From Serratia entomophila (GTDB taxonomy: Bacteria > Pseudomonadota > Gammaproteobacteria > Enterobacterales > Enterobacteriaceae): a stretch of 64,000 nucleotides of DNA. A program made the translations under genes and the position numbers. Under the pieces are notes generated by a model. It worked only from the letters and a program-made list of their open reading frames with translations, made no database searches and was not told where the DNA came from. Positions 57,085-64,000 of the stretch are shown piece after piece; the stretch's first letter is position 1; every line of letters starts with the position of its first letter. Location of the stretch: contig NZ_CP082787.1 of NCBI RefSeq assembly GCF_021462285.1, positions 868,001-932,000 on the forward strand, in the 5' to 3' direction.

Positions 57085-57504
57085 ATGAACCGCATTATTT
57101 TGGCTGGAACGCTGACTTTGCTGCTCGCCGGCTGTATGCATATGAACGATCCGAGGCCAAAGAACTATGCGGCCAGCGTCACTGTCGTTGATAACCACGT
57201 TTGTGTGCGGGTTCAGCCGGAAGGGGATGAGCGGTTGGCCGGCGTCATTATCGAAGAAATCGGCAACGCCAACGCTATCTTCGGCAAGAACTTCGCGGAT
57301 AACGAGATGCCCGTGGTCACAGCGGTTACGTGCATTATCGACGATAACTATAAATTCGAAGACGGGAAGTCTTACGGGGTATCGGTGACGCTGTTGTCGC
57401 GGGAGAAACGACGTAAAGGCATTGAACCTGCCGCCCGGCTATTTGGTGCTGGGTTTAGTGCGCACAATGAAAATGGCATCATCCAGGTGGTTCCTGCTCA
57501 CTAA
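57085..57504 (+). CDS. Periplasmic lipoprotein, putative immunity partner
   Basis: The 139-residue protein has a lipoprotein signal, MNRIILAGTLTLLLAGC (Cys17). A compact beta-rich domain follows (AASVTVVDNHVCVRVQPEGDE, VVTAVTCIIDDNYKFEDGKSYGVSVTL) with two further cysteines that could pair. Its ATG is four bases after the zincin gene, with GAGG upstream. Small lipoproteins of this type are found as putative immunity factors beside type VI effectors; that role is inferred from position only. Confidence 0.6.
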   Translation: MNRIILAGTLTLLLAGCMHMNDPRPKNYAASVTVVDNHVCVRVQPEGDERLAGVIIEEIGNANAIFGKNFADNEMPVVTAVTCIIDDNYKFEDGKSYGVSVTLLSREKRRKGIEPAARLFGAGFSAHNENGIIQVVPAH

Positions 57505-57571
57505 CGGACGTTGAAAGTCGGGCAGGCATAAAGTGGGTTTGTCGAACCGCCTTATGCCGTTAGCCGATGGT

Positions 57572-58468
57572 TTATTTCGCCTTGCGGAAGCTTTTCGCCG
57601 CGGCCGGCGAGTTGACCATCACCCCATCGGCGCCCAGCGCCAGCGCCTGCTGGTACTCCTGCGGCGAATTGACGCCGAACAGAATGATGTGCGCCGGGCC
57701 TTGCGAACGGAAGCAGTCCATCGATTCCTTATCCCAGGTCAGAAACGCCCTGGAGCGCCCTTCGCCCAGGGTATATTTCTCCACCACCTCCACTTCGCGC
57801 TTCAGCTCCAGCCCGTACCAACGCGGCTGCTGGGCATCCGGCTTAACGTCGCACTGGTGCGCCATGGTGATATTGGCCAGCAGGCTGCGGGTTTGGTCGC
57901 GGTTCTCGAAGCGTTTGATCTGCGACGGCAGCGCCTGCAGGTAGTTGGCGTCGGTGGAGTAGACGCGGGTGCGGTTCAGGCTATCGGTATCCTGCAGCGT
58001 CGCCAGCAGCGCTTTGCCGAACTGCGCCGGGTCGGCGTCCGGCGATTTGATGTCCAGATAGAAGGTGACGCGCGGGAAGGCCTGCAGCACCTCGTCGAGC
58101 CGCGGAATGCCGATGCCCTGGCCGCGGAACGGATGAGCCTCGCCTTTGGCGAACGACCAGCCGGCGTCAGCCCTGGCCAACTGCTCGGCGGTGTAGGCGG
58201 AAACCGGCCCCTGCTGATTGGTCAAGGCCTTCAGATCCGAAGGGCGGTACAGCACGATGACGCCGTCTTTGGACTGCTGCAGGGTGATCCAGATGGCGTC
58301 GGCGCCGTTTTTCAGCGCGGTTTCAATGGCGATGCGGGTATTTTCCGGCGCGTCGGCGGTGCCGCCACGGTGGGCGATAATCGCCGGCGCATGGCCGGCA
58401 GCGGCGCCTGCGGCCAGCGAGCAGAGCGACAGCGCGGAGGCCAACAGCAAATGGGAAAACCTGATCAT
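57572..58468 (-). CDS. Secreted GDPD-family protein with degenerate active site
   Basis: The 298-residue protein has a signal peptide (about 1-22). A TIM-barrel domain of the glycerophosphodiester phosphodiesterase family follows: AHRGGTADAPENT at 32-44 keeps the first His and Glu. The following motif, normally E-x-D with a later His-Asp, reads IWITLQQSKDGVIVLYRPSDL. So Trp60, Thr62 and Arg75 stand where two metal ligands and the second histidine are expected. Later YLDIKSPD is also atypical. Catalysis on phosphodiesters is doubtful. It may bind a ligand or use other chemistry. Confidence 0.75.
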   Translation of the reverse strand: MIRFSHLLLASALSLCSLAAGAAAGHAPAIIAHRGGTADAPENTRIAIETALKNGADAIWITLQQSKDGVIVLYRPSDLKALTNQQGPVSAYTAEQLARADAGWSFAKGEAHPFRGQGIGIPRLDEVLQAFPRVTFYLDIKSPDADPAQFGKALLATLQDTDSLNRTRVYSTDANYLQALPSQIKRFENRDQTRSLLANITMAHQCDVKPDAQQPRWYGLELKREVEVVEKYTLGEGRSRAFLTWDKESMDCFRSQGPAHIILFGVNSPQEYQQALALGADGVMVNSPAAAKSFRKAK

Positions 58469-58611
58469 GCGGGATACCTTTATGAGGAAGCGAATGGCGA
58501 AGCTGCGGAAATCATACTATTGAAAAATTAAGCTTTTTTAACAACGCGGAAATATCTGCCGAAAACGGTGTTTTCCCCGAGCCAACCGAGCCTTGAGCTT
58601 TCGATAACTGG

Positions 58612-58627
58612 CTGTATACTTATACAG
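58612..58627. promoter_or_regulatory. LexA (SOS) box of dinB
   Basis: CTGTATACTTATACAG is a full CTGT-N8-ACAG dyad, 17 bases before the dinB start, and fits the enterobacterial LexA consensus. Confidence 0.92.
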
Positions 58628-58644
58628 TGTTATTGGAGGGTGCG

Positions 58645-59706
58645 ATGCGTAAAATCATTCATGTCGATATGGACTGCTTCTTCGCGGCGGTGGAAATGCG
58701 CGACGATCCCAGCCTGCGCGATATTCCGCTGGCGATTGGCGGCAGCGCCGATCGGCGCGGGGTGATCAGCACCGCCAACTACCCCGCGCGCCGCTACGGG
58801 GTACACAGCGCCATGTCGACGGCGATGGCGCTCAAACTGTGCCCGCATCTCACCCTGCTGCCGGGCCGCATGGCGGCCTACAAGGAAGCTTCGCTGCACA
58901 TCCGCGAGATCTTCGCCCGCTACACCCCGCTGATCGAGCCGCTGTCATTGGATGAAGCCTATCTGGACGTGACCGACAGCCGCCAGTGCAACGGATCGGC
59001 AACCCTGATCGCCCAGGAAATCCGCCAGGCGATCGCCGACGAACTGAACCTCACCGCCTCGGCCGGCATTGCGCCGATCAAATTCCTCGCCAAGATCGCC
59101 TCCGAGCTGAACAAGCCGAACGGGCAGTATGTGATCACGCCGGCGCAGGTGCCGGCGTTTTTACAGCAGCTGCCGCTGAGCAAGATCCCCGGCGTCGGCA
59201 AGGTGACCGCCAAGCGGCTGGAAGAGGTGGGGTTAATCACCTGCGCCGACGTGCAGCAGTACGATCTGGCGCTGCTGCTCAAGCGCTTCGGCAAGTTTGG
59301 CCGGGTGCTGTGGGAACGCTGCCAGGGCATTGACCTGCGCGAGGTTTCCTCTGAGCGGTTGCGTAAGTCGGTAGGGGTGGAGCGCACGCTGGCGGAGGAC
59401 ATCCACGACTGGGAAGAGTGCGAGGCGCTGATTGTCGATAAACTCTACCCCGAACTGGAGCTGCGGCTGCGCAAGGTGAAGCCGGACCTGCATATCGCCC
59501 GCCAGGGAGTGAAGCTGAAGTTTCAGGATTTTCAGCAAACCACCCAGGAGCACGTTTTCCCGGTGCTGAATCGGCAGGATTTGCTGGAGGTGGCGCGGCA
59601 GGCGTGGCGCGAGCGCCGGGAAGGGCGCGGCGTGCGGCTGGTGGGGCTGCACGTGACGCTGCTGGATCCGCAGCTGGAGCGACAGCTGCTGCTGCCATGG
59701 GAATGA
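58645..59706 (+). CDS. dinB: DNA polymerase IV
   Basis: The 353-residue Y-family polymerase has the catalytic residues Asp8 ([12 protein letters not shown]) and Asp103-Glu104 ([11 protein letters not shown]). The helix-hairpin-helix [19 protein letters not shown] and the little-finger domain complete it. The C-terminus ends LLLPWE, shaped differently from the usual beta-clamp peptide QLVLGL but perhaps equivalent ([10 protein letters not shown]). GGAGGG precedes the ATG at 58645. SOS induction is expected from the LexA box. Confidence 0.95.
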   Translation: MRKIIHVDMDCFFAAVEMRDDPSLRDIPLAIGGSADRRGVISTANYPARRYGVHSAMSTAMALKLCPHLTLLPGRMAAYKEASLHIREIFARYTPLIEPLSLDEAYLDVTDSRQCNGSATLIAQEIRQAIADELNLTASAGIAPIKFLAKIASELNKPNGQYVITPAQVPAFLQQLPLSKIPGVGKVTAKRLEEVGLITCADVQQYDLALLLKRFGKFGRVLWERCQGIDLREVSSERLRKSVGVERTLAEDIHDWEECEALIVDKLYPELELRLRKVKPDLHIARQGVKLKFQDFQQTTQEHVFPVLNRQDLLEVARQAWRERREGRGVRLVGLHVTLLDPQLERQLLLPWE

Positions 59707-60608
59707 AAAAGGCCGGCGAGATGCCTAGTGCTGGTCAGTTAACGTATTTCTGAGGGTGTTGGTGAAGTTTTCGGTCGATAAAGGTGAGATGCACCATGAG
59801 ACTCACGCGCCTCGACCGAGCAAGGGGCCGTAGGCGCGGCCCCTTGCAACCCGCGCCCTTGCCCAATCAGCCGGTTGGCTGCGTCAACGTTACTCGGCCC
59901 ATCCTTGGGCCTCGCCCCTTCGGGGCCGCTGCAAGCAGCGTTCAAATCTGTTCCTGACAGATTTGTCCCTCCGTCACAGCGCATCACGGCCGGCTACGAC
60001 AGGCGTCCCTGCCTGTCTCGCCTGAAACCGCCGTCCCTGGCGGTTTCGCCTATGCGCCGCTCCTGCGTTCGGCGTCTTCAAGGGCGCCCAACACCCTGCT
60101 CATCTCACTATTTTCACTGCCTTCCAGAACGCAATATCAAACTGAGGGGACAAATTGCCCGGTGGCGGCAGATTCGGGTGTTGACCTTGGGCGCGCATCA
60201 TCGGCTGCCGAGCAAAACGGCGTTGTCAGGGGCAACCGGCCAGGGAAGGCCGGTTGAGGCGAGACTAACAGGGACGTTTGTCGTAGCCGACCCGCCCGAC
60301 AACGCGGGTGCAGCGAGGACAAATCTGCCGGGAGCAGATTTGAACGCTGCTTGCAGCGGCCCCGAAGGGGCGAGGCCCAGGACGGGCCGAGTAATTCCCG
60401 CAGGACAGACGGTGTTAAGCGAGGGCGCGGGTGGAGGGGCCGCGCCTTCGGCCCCTCCAATTGCCGTTCATTGCGGTAGCAGAGAAATGCAGGGTATTTA
60501 CGGCAATTCATCCTGCGCAGAGCGTACAGAGATTGGATAAAAAAATGCCAGTCAGGCTTAACTGACCGGCATTAGGCGAAACGCCGGCCTTTTTACGTTA
60601 CGCGGCGA
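59707..60608. repeat. Large structured inverted repeat (hairpin array) between dinB and pepD
   Basis: The 0.9 kb between two convergent genes is built as an imperfect inverted repeat. The left arm (about 59707-60100) and right arm (about 60175-60600) share a modular order of short hairpins. These include an AAGGGGCC/GGCCCCTT-type stem (59822-59845; right counterpart about 60433-60456), GGCCCA..TGGGCC (59896-59911), GCCCC-TTC-GGGGC (59914-59926), GCTGC-AA-GCAGC, AAATCTGT/ACAGATTT (59944-59964; right 60321-60341), GACAGGC-GTCCCT-GCCTGTC (59998-60017; right 60263-60282) and GAAACCGCC/GGCGGTTTC (60024-60047; right 60233-60256). Stem bases differ between the arms while pairing is kept. Frames here (up to 221 codons) are not protein-like. 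Confidence 0.75.
60539..60572 (-). terminator. Rho-independent terminator of pepD
   Basis: Read on the minus strand, ATGCCGGTCAG pairs with CTGACTGGCAT around TTAAGC and is followed by a run of seven T residues. It forms the outer part of the right arm of the repeat. Confidence 0.85.
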
Positions 60609-62069
60609 TTAGGCGCGTTCGGGGATCGCTTTCAGCAGCGCGGTCAGCAGCTTCCAGTACAGGCCGACGCTTTCGATATGCACCTGCTCATCCGGCGAAT
60701 GCGGGCCGGTGATGGTTGGGCCGATCGATACCATGTCCATGTTCGGGTACGGCTTTTTGAACAGGCCGCATTCCAGACCGGCGTGGATCACCATGATGTT
60801 CGGCGTCTTGTTGAACAGGTCCTGGTAAATTTCGCGCACCAGCTTCATCACCGGTGAGGCTGCGTCCGGCTGCCAGCCCGGGTAACCGCCCTTCGGCGCC
60901 ACTCTGGCGCCGGCCAGCTGGCCCAGCGCGGTCAGCATCTCGACCACGTAGTCTTTGCCGCTGTCGATCAGCGAACGGATCAGGCAGATGATTTCCGCTT
61001 CGTTCTCGCTGGTGGTGACCACGCCGACGTTCAGCGAGGTCTCCACCACGCCTTTCACCGCGTCGCTCATGCGGATCACGCCGTTCGGCGTGCCGTTCAG
61101 CAGCGCCAGGAAACGTTGCTGGCTGTCGGCGGTCAGCGCCTGCGCGCTGCTGTCGGTTGGCTCCAGCAATACGGTGATGTTCTTCTCTTTGGCGGCAAGC
61201 TCGTTCTGCAGGGTCGCCAGGTATTCCTGGCTCAGCGCTTTCAGCGCGTCGGCTTTGCCGGCCGGCACGGCGACGATCGCCGAAGCCTCACGCGGGATGG
61301 CGTTGCGCAGGGTGCCGCCGTTCAGATCCAGCACGCGCAGGTTCAGTGCGTTGGCATGGGCGAACAGGAAGCGCGCCAGCAGCTTGTTGGCGTTGCCCAG
61401 GCCGACGTGGATTTCCGCGCCGGAGTGGCCGCCCTTCAGGCCTTTCAGGGTCAGCTTCAGGGTTTGGTAACCGGCCGGCACCGCTTCACGCTGCAGCGGC
61501 AGGCTGGTGATGAAGTCAATACCGCCGGCGCAACCCATATAGATTTCGCCTTCCTCTTCGGAATCGGTGTTGATCAGAATGTCCGCCTGCAGCCAGTTGG
61601 GTTGCAGGCCGAACGCGCCGTCCATGCCGGCTTCTTCGGTCATGGTCAGCAGCACCTCCAGCGGGCCGTGCTCGACGCTGTCGTCGGCCAGCACCGCCAG
61701 CGCGGACGCCATGCCGATGCCGTTGTCGGCGCCCAGGGTGGTGCCGCGCGCCTTGATCCACTCGCCGGCGATGTACGGCTGGATCGGATCCTTGGTGAAG
61801 TCGTGCACGGTGTCGTTATTCTTCTGCGGCACCATGTCCAGGTGCGCCTGCAGGGCCACCGGCTTGCGGTTTTCCATGCCCTTGGTCGCGGGTTTGCGCA
61901 GCAGGATGTTGCCGACCTGGTCGCGCTCGGCGTGCAGGTTTTTCTCTTTCGCCCAGTCGAGGATGTGCTGCGCCAGCGCTTCTTCATGATAAGAAGGGTG
62001 CGGAATAGAGCAGATCTTGGCAAAAATATCCCACAGCGGCTGTGGCGAAAGTTGAGACAATTCAGACAC
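60609..62069 (-). CDS. pepD: Aminoacyl-histidine dipeptidase (peptidase D)
   Basis: The 486-residue M20-type metallopeptidase has LQAHLDMVPQKNNDT, TTLGADNGIGMASALAVL, LTMTEEAGMDGAFGL, GGHSGAEIHVGLGNA and MVIHAGLECGLF. These supply the zinc ligands and catalytic Glu. It hydrolyses Xaa-His dipeptides such as carnosine in the cytosol. The start is GTG at 62069, with AGGAGA upstream and the E. coli-like beginning SELSQLSPQPLWDIFAKIC. Confidence 0.95.
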   Translation of the reverse strand: MSELSQLSPQPLWDIFAKICSIPHPSYHEEALAQHILDWAKEKNLHAERDQVGNILLRKPATKGMENRKPVALQAHLDMVPQKNNDTVHDFTKDPIQPYIAGEWIKARGTTLGADNGIGMASALAVLADDSVEHGPLEVLLTMTEEAGMDGAFGLQPNWLQADILINTDSEEEGEIYMGCAGGIDFITSLPLQREAVPAGYQTLKLTLKGLKGGHSGAEIHVGLGNANKLLARFLFAHANALNLRVLDLNGGTLRNAIPREASAIVAVPAGKADALKALSQEYLATLQNELAAKEKNITVLLEPTDSSAQALTADSQQRFLALLNGTPNGVIRMSDAVKGVVETSLNVGVVTTSENEAEIICLIRSLIDSGKDYVVEMLTALGQLAGARVAPKGGYPGWQPDAASPVMKLVREIYQDLFNKTPNIMVIHAGLECGLFKKPYPNMDMVSIGPTITGPHSPDEQVHIESVGLYWKLLTALLKAIPERA

Positions 62070-62404
62070 TATAAGTCTCCTGTAACGGCATTCCGGCGGG
62101 GCGGCGATACCGTGCGGTTAGGGTAAGTGGGCATCTGTGCGCGGCGGCACGATCCCCAGAGAATATCACTTTATTTCAGCGGGTGCGCGCACCCTATTGT
62201 GCGGTTTAAGCGCTTGATCACACGGCTTTGCCGCGAACTTGTTCACTTTTACAGCATCAATCACCAGTATCCGCGCCAGAGGAAATACTTATGATTTCCT
62301 CGGTACAACTGGTATTCGGCGCAGCCAGTCTCTATAATCTCGCGCAACCTTTTTTCCCCTGATTACTGAGTAAGCCACACCACTGCTGGCTGGGACACCA
62401 TTCT
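62070..62404. promoter_or_regulatory. Divergent pepD-gpt intergenic region
   Basis: This 335-base gap should hold both promoters. TATAAT at 62333-62338 is a good -10 for gpt, giving a leader of about 60 bases; its -35 is poor. An 8-base inverted repeat, GAGGAAAT and ATTTCCTC (62279-62301, loop of 7), lies just upstream of that promoter and could be an operator. I see no gene in the gap. Confidence 0.5.
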
Positions 62405-62863
62405 ATGAGCGAAAAATACGTTGTTACCTGGGACATGTTGCAAATGCAAGCGCGCAAGCTGGCGCATCGCCTGCTGCCTGCTGACCAATGGACGGGCATT
62501 ATTGCCGTAAGCCGCGGCGGCCTGGTGCCGGCGGCCTTGCTGGCGCGCGAACTGGGCATCCGCCACGTGGATACCGTCTGCATTTCCAGCTATGACCATG
62601 ACAACCAACGCGAAATGAAGGTGCTCAAGCGCGCTGAAGGCGACGGCGAAGGCTTCATCGTGGTGGACGACCTGGTGGATACCGGCGGCACCGCGAAAGC
62701 GATCCGCGAGATGTACCCGAAAGCCCATTTCGTCACCATCTTCGCCAAGCCGGCGGGCCGCCCGCTGGTGGACGACTACGTGGTCGACATCCCGCAGGAC
62801 ACCTGGATCGAACAGCCGTGGGATATGGCGGTGACCTTCGTGCCGCCGATCGGCGGCCGTTAA
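62405..62863 (+). CDS. gpt: Xanthine-guanine phosphoribosyltransferase
   Basis: The 152-residue protein has the PRPP-binding motif [18 protein letters not shown] and the start [44 protein letters not shown] follows, matching E. coli Gpt. It salvages guanine and xanthine to nucleotides at the inner membrane face. It thus competes for xanthine with the purine breakdown genes in this window. A terminator follows. Confidence 0.96.
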   Translation: MSEKYVVTWDMLQMQARKLAHRLLPADQWTGIIAVSRGGLVPAALLARELGIRHVDTVCISSYDHDNQREMKVLKRAEGDGEGFIVVDDLVDTGGTAKAIREMYPKAHFVTIFAKPAGRPLVDDYVVDIPQDTWIEQPWDMAVTFVPPIGGR

Positions 62864-62880
62864 TCCCAGCTCGCTCCCGT

Positions 62881-62911
62881 AAAACGCCCGGTTATGCCGG
62901 GCGTTTTCGTT
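62881..62911 (+). terminator. Rho-independent terminator of gpt
   Basis: AAAACGCCCGG and CCGGGCGTTTT form an 11-base stem with a five-base loop and a T-run. It lies 17 bases after the gpt stop. Confidence 0.9.
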
Positions 62912-63004
62912 ATTTTGGTTTCTTGAGACAGAGTTAGGTACACTACCTCCAGTTAAGTAGGCTGTTTGCGGCCTACGGCCAGATTTACGGAGGCTGTTGT
63001 TACC

Positions 63005-64000
63005 ATGGCACAGGCCAACCTTTCTGAAATCCTGTTCAAACCCTCATTCAAACACCCCGAAACCTCTACGCTGGTGCTGCGCGCGCGCAATAAAGTGAGC
63101 GCCGATCTGCACTCCGCGCTGGAAGGCGACACCACCGGCAACTGGTACCGCATGCTGAACCCGCTGCTGTGGGCCTGGCGCGGCGTCAGCCCGATCGAAA
63201 TCAACGAAGTGCTGGCGCGCATCGCCGCCTCGGACGCCGAACGCAGCAAGCCGCAGCACCTCGATACCGTGGTGGGCTACCGCAACGGCAACTGGATCTA
63301 CGAGTGGATCCACCAGGGCATGCAGTGGCAACAACGCGCGCTGGAGCAGCAGGATCCGCTGATCGGCGGCCAGTATTGGCTGAAGGCGGTCAACTTTTAC
63401 AGCATCGCCGGCTACCCGCACCTGAAGGGCGACGAGCTGGCCGAGCAGGCGGAAATGCTGGCCAACCGGGCCTATGAAGAAGCGGCGCTGCTGTTGCCGT
63501 ATCAGCTGAAAGAGCTGGAGTTCCGCATCGAAGGCGGCGGCAGCGTCACCGGCTTTCTGCACCTGCCGGCCAAGGGCGAGGCGCCGTTCCCGACGGTGCT
63601 GATGTGCGGCAGCCTGGACACCCTGCAGACCGACTATCACCGGCTGTTCCGTGAATACCTGGCGCCGCACGGCATCGCCATGCTGACCCTCGACATGCCC
63701 TCGATCGGCTCCTCCTGCAAATGGAAGCTGACGCAGGACTCCAGCTACCTGCATCAGCAGGTGCTGATTCAGCTGGCCTCGGTGGCCTGGGTGGACCACC
63801 AGCGGGTCACCGCCTTCGGCTTCCGCTTCGGCGCCAACGTGGCGGTGCGGCTGGCCTACCTGGAGCCGCAGCGGCTGCGCGGCGTGGCCTGCCTGGGGCC
63901 GGTGGTGCATCGCCTGCTGTGCGACGGCGGCACCCAGCAGAACGTGCCGGACATGTATATGGATGTGCTGGCCAGCCGGATGGGGATGGCCAACGCCTCC
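63005..64000 (+). CDS. frsA: FrsA (YafA), alpha/beta-hydrolase-like protein, 5' part
   Basis: The frame stays open to the window edge (332 codons), so the 3' end is missing. It begins [29 protein letters not shown]-like hydrolase strands follow ([59 protein letters not shown]), then the nucleophile-elbow position [16 protein letters not shown]. That elbow has Phe-Arg-Phe in place of Gly-x-Ser-x-Gly, as in E. coli FrsA from memory, so ordinary esterase activity is doubtful. It is known as a fermentation/respiration switch protein bound to IIA-Glc. Position after gpt matches E. coli. Confidence 0.92.
   Translation, partial: MAQANLSEILFKPSFKHPETSTLVLRARNKVSADLHSALEGDTTGNWYRMLNPLLWAWRGVSPIEINEVLARIAASDAERSKPQHLDTVVGYRNGNWIYEWIHQGMQWQQRALEQQDPLIGGQYWLKAVNFYSIAGYPHLKGDELAEQAEMLANRAYEEAALLLPYQLKELEFRIEGGGSVTGFLHLPAKGEAPFPTVLMCGSLDTLQTDYHRLFREYLAPHGIAMLTLDMPSIGSSCKWKLTQDSSYLHQQVLIQLASVAWVDHQRVTAFGFRFGANVAVRLAYLEPQRLRGVACLGPVVHRLLCDGGTQQNVPDMYMDVLASRMGMANAS

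Noticed and set aside
59821..60456. Repeat arms as a CRISPR array
   Set aside because: The units are palindromes of different sequence arranged as mirror arms, without constant direct repeats or spacers, and there are no cas genes.
59875..60540. 221-codon frame through the repeat between dinB and pepD
   Set aside because: The frame follows the hairpin array, has repeat-derived composition and no upstream ribosome site. It is explained by the structured repeat.
59707..60608. Repeat as a known ERIC, REP or insertion sequence
   Set aside because: It lacks the ERIC core, has no transposase frame, and no target duplication was seen at its edges.

Overview
The window is GC-rich chromosomal DNA from a member of the Enterobacterales, most likely a Serratia (S. 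marcescens group). The right half keeps the E. coli order yafV ... fadE-gmhA-yafJ-yafK ... dinB ... pepD-gpt-frsA. The Na+-translocating NADH dehydrogenase operon lies between yafK and dinB, and long accessory blocks fill the left half. No rRNA, tRNA, CRISPR array or insertion sequence was seen. Assignments come from motifs and remembered family features, not from database searches.

Layout. (1) 1-11.6 kb: a two-partner secretion locus holding the 3' end of a very large filamentous-haemagglutinin-type exoprotein, its TpsB transporter and a private energising set. That set is an ExbB fused to a DUF2341/LamG ectodomain, an ExbD and a TonB. A porin-like barrel, a periplasmic coiled-coil protein, a YbjN-like protein, an orphan TonB-like C-terminal domain and a LysR-type regulator follow. 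(2) 11.6-15.7 kb: allantoin permease hpxC and, divergently, hpxS-hpxA-hpxB (GntR regulator, allantoin racemase, allantoinase), with tandem GTATAC operators between them. (3) 15.7-26.0 kb: a complete aerobactin system, iucABCD-iutA, facing a shiF-like exporter and a siderophore-interacting reductase across an AT-rich region with Fur-like boxes. (4) 26.0-37.0 kb: the rest of purine-ring catabolism, hpxWXYZ and, divergently, hpxU and hpxFGHIJK plus OHCU decarboxylase and HIU hydrolase. Sigma-54-type promoters and a strong NtrC site are visible here. The aerobactin block therefore separates two halves of one nitrogen-scavenging pathway. (5) 37.0-43.4 kb: the methionine salvage genes yafV, ybdL/mtnE, mtnBCD, mtnA and mtnK, with MetJ-box arrays. 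(6) 43.5-48.4 kb: fadE (with a FadR site), gmhA, yafJ and yafK. (7) 49.0-56.1 kb: nqrABCDEF-apbE-nqrM. (8) 56.1-58.5 kb: a small AT-richer island with a putative zincin effector, a lipoprotein and two small coupled ORFs, then a GDPD-like protein with degenerate active-site residues. (9) 58.6-64 kb: dinB (LexA box), a 0.9 kb structured inverted repeat, pepD, gpt and the start of frsA.

How the genes work together. Together the hpx genes can take 5-hydroxyisourate to allantoin, allantoate, ureidoglycine, oxalurate, oxamate and finally oxalate plus ammonia; the urate-oxidising step is not in the window. The mtn genes recycle methylthioribose to methionine, with a glutamine-type transaminase paired to an omega-amidase. 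The nqr operon carries its own flavin transferase (ApbE) and Fe-S/assembly factor (NqrM). The least explained parts are the TPS locus with its dedicated ExbB/ExbD/TonB motor, the zincin/lipoprotein pair, and the hairpin-array repeat between dinB and pepD, whose two arms show compensatory base changes.
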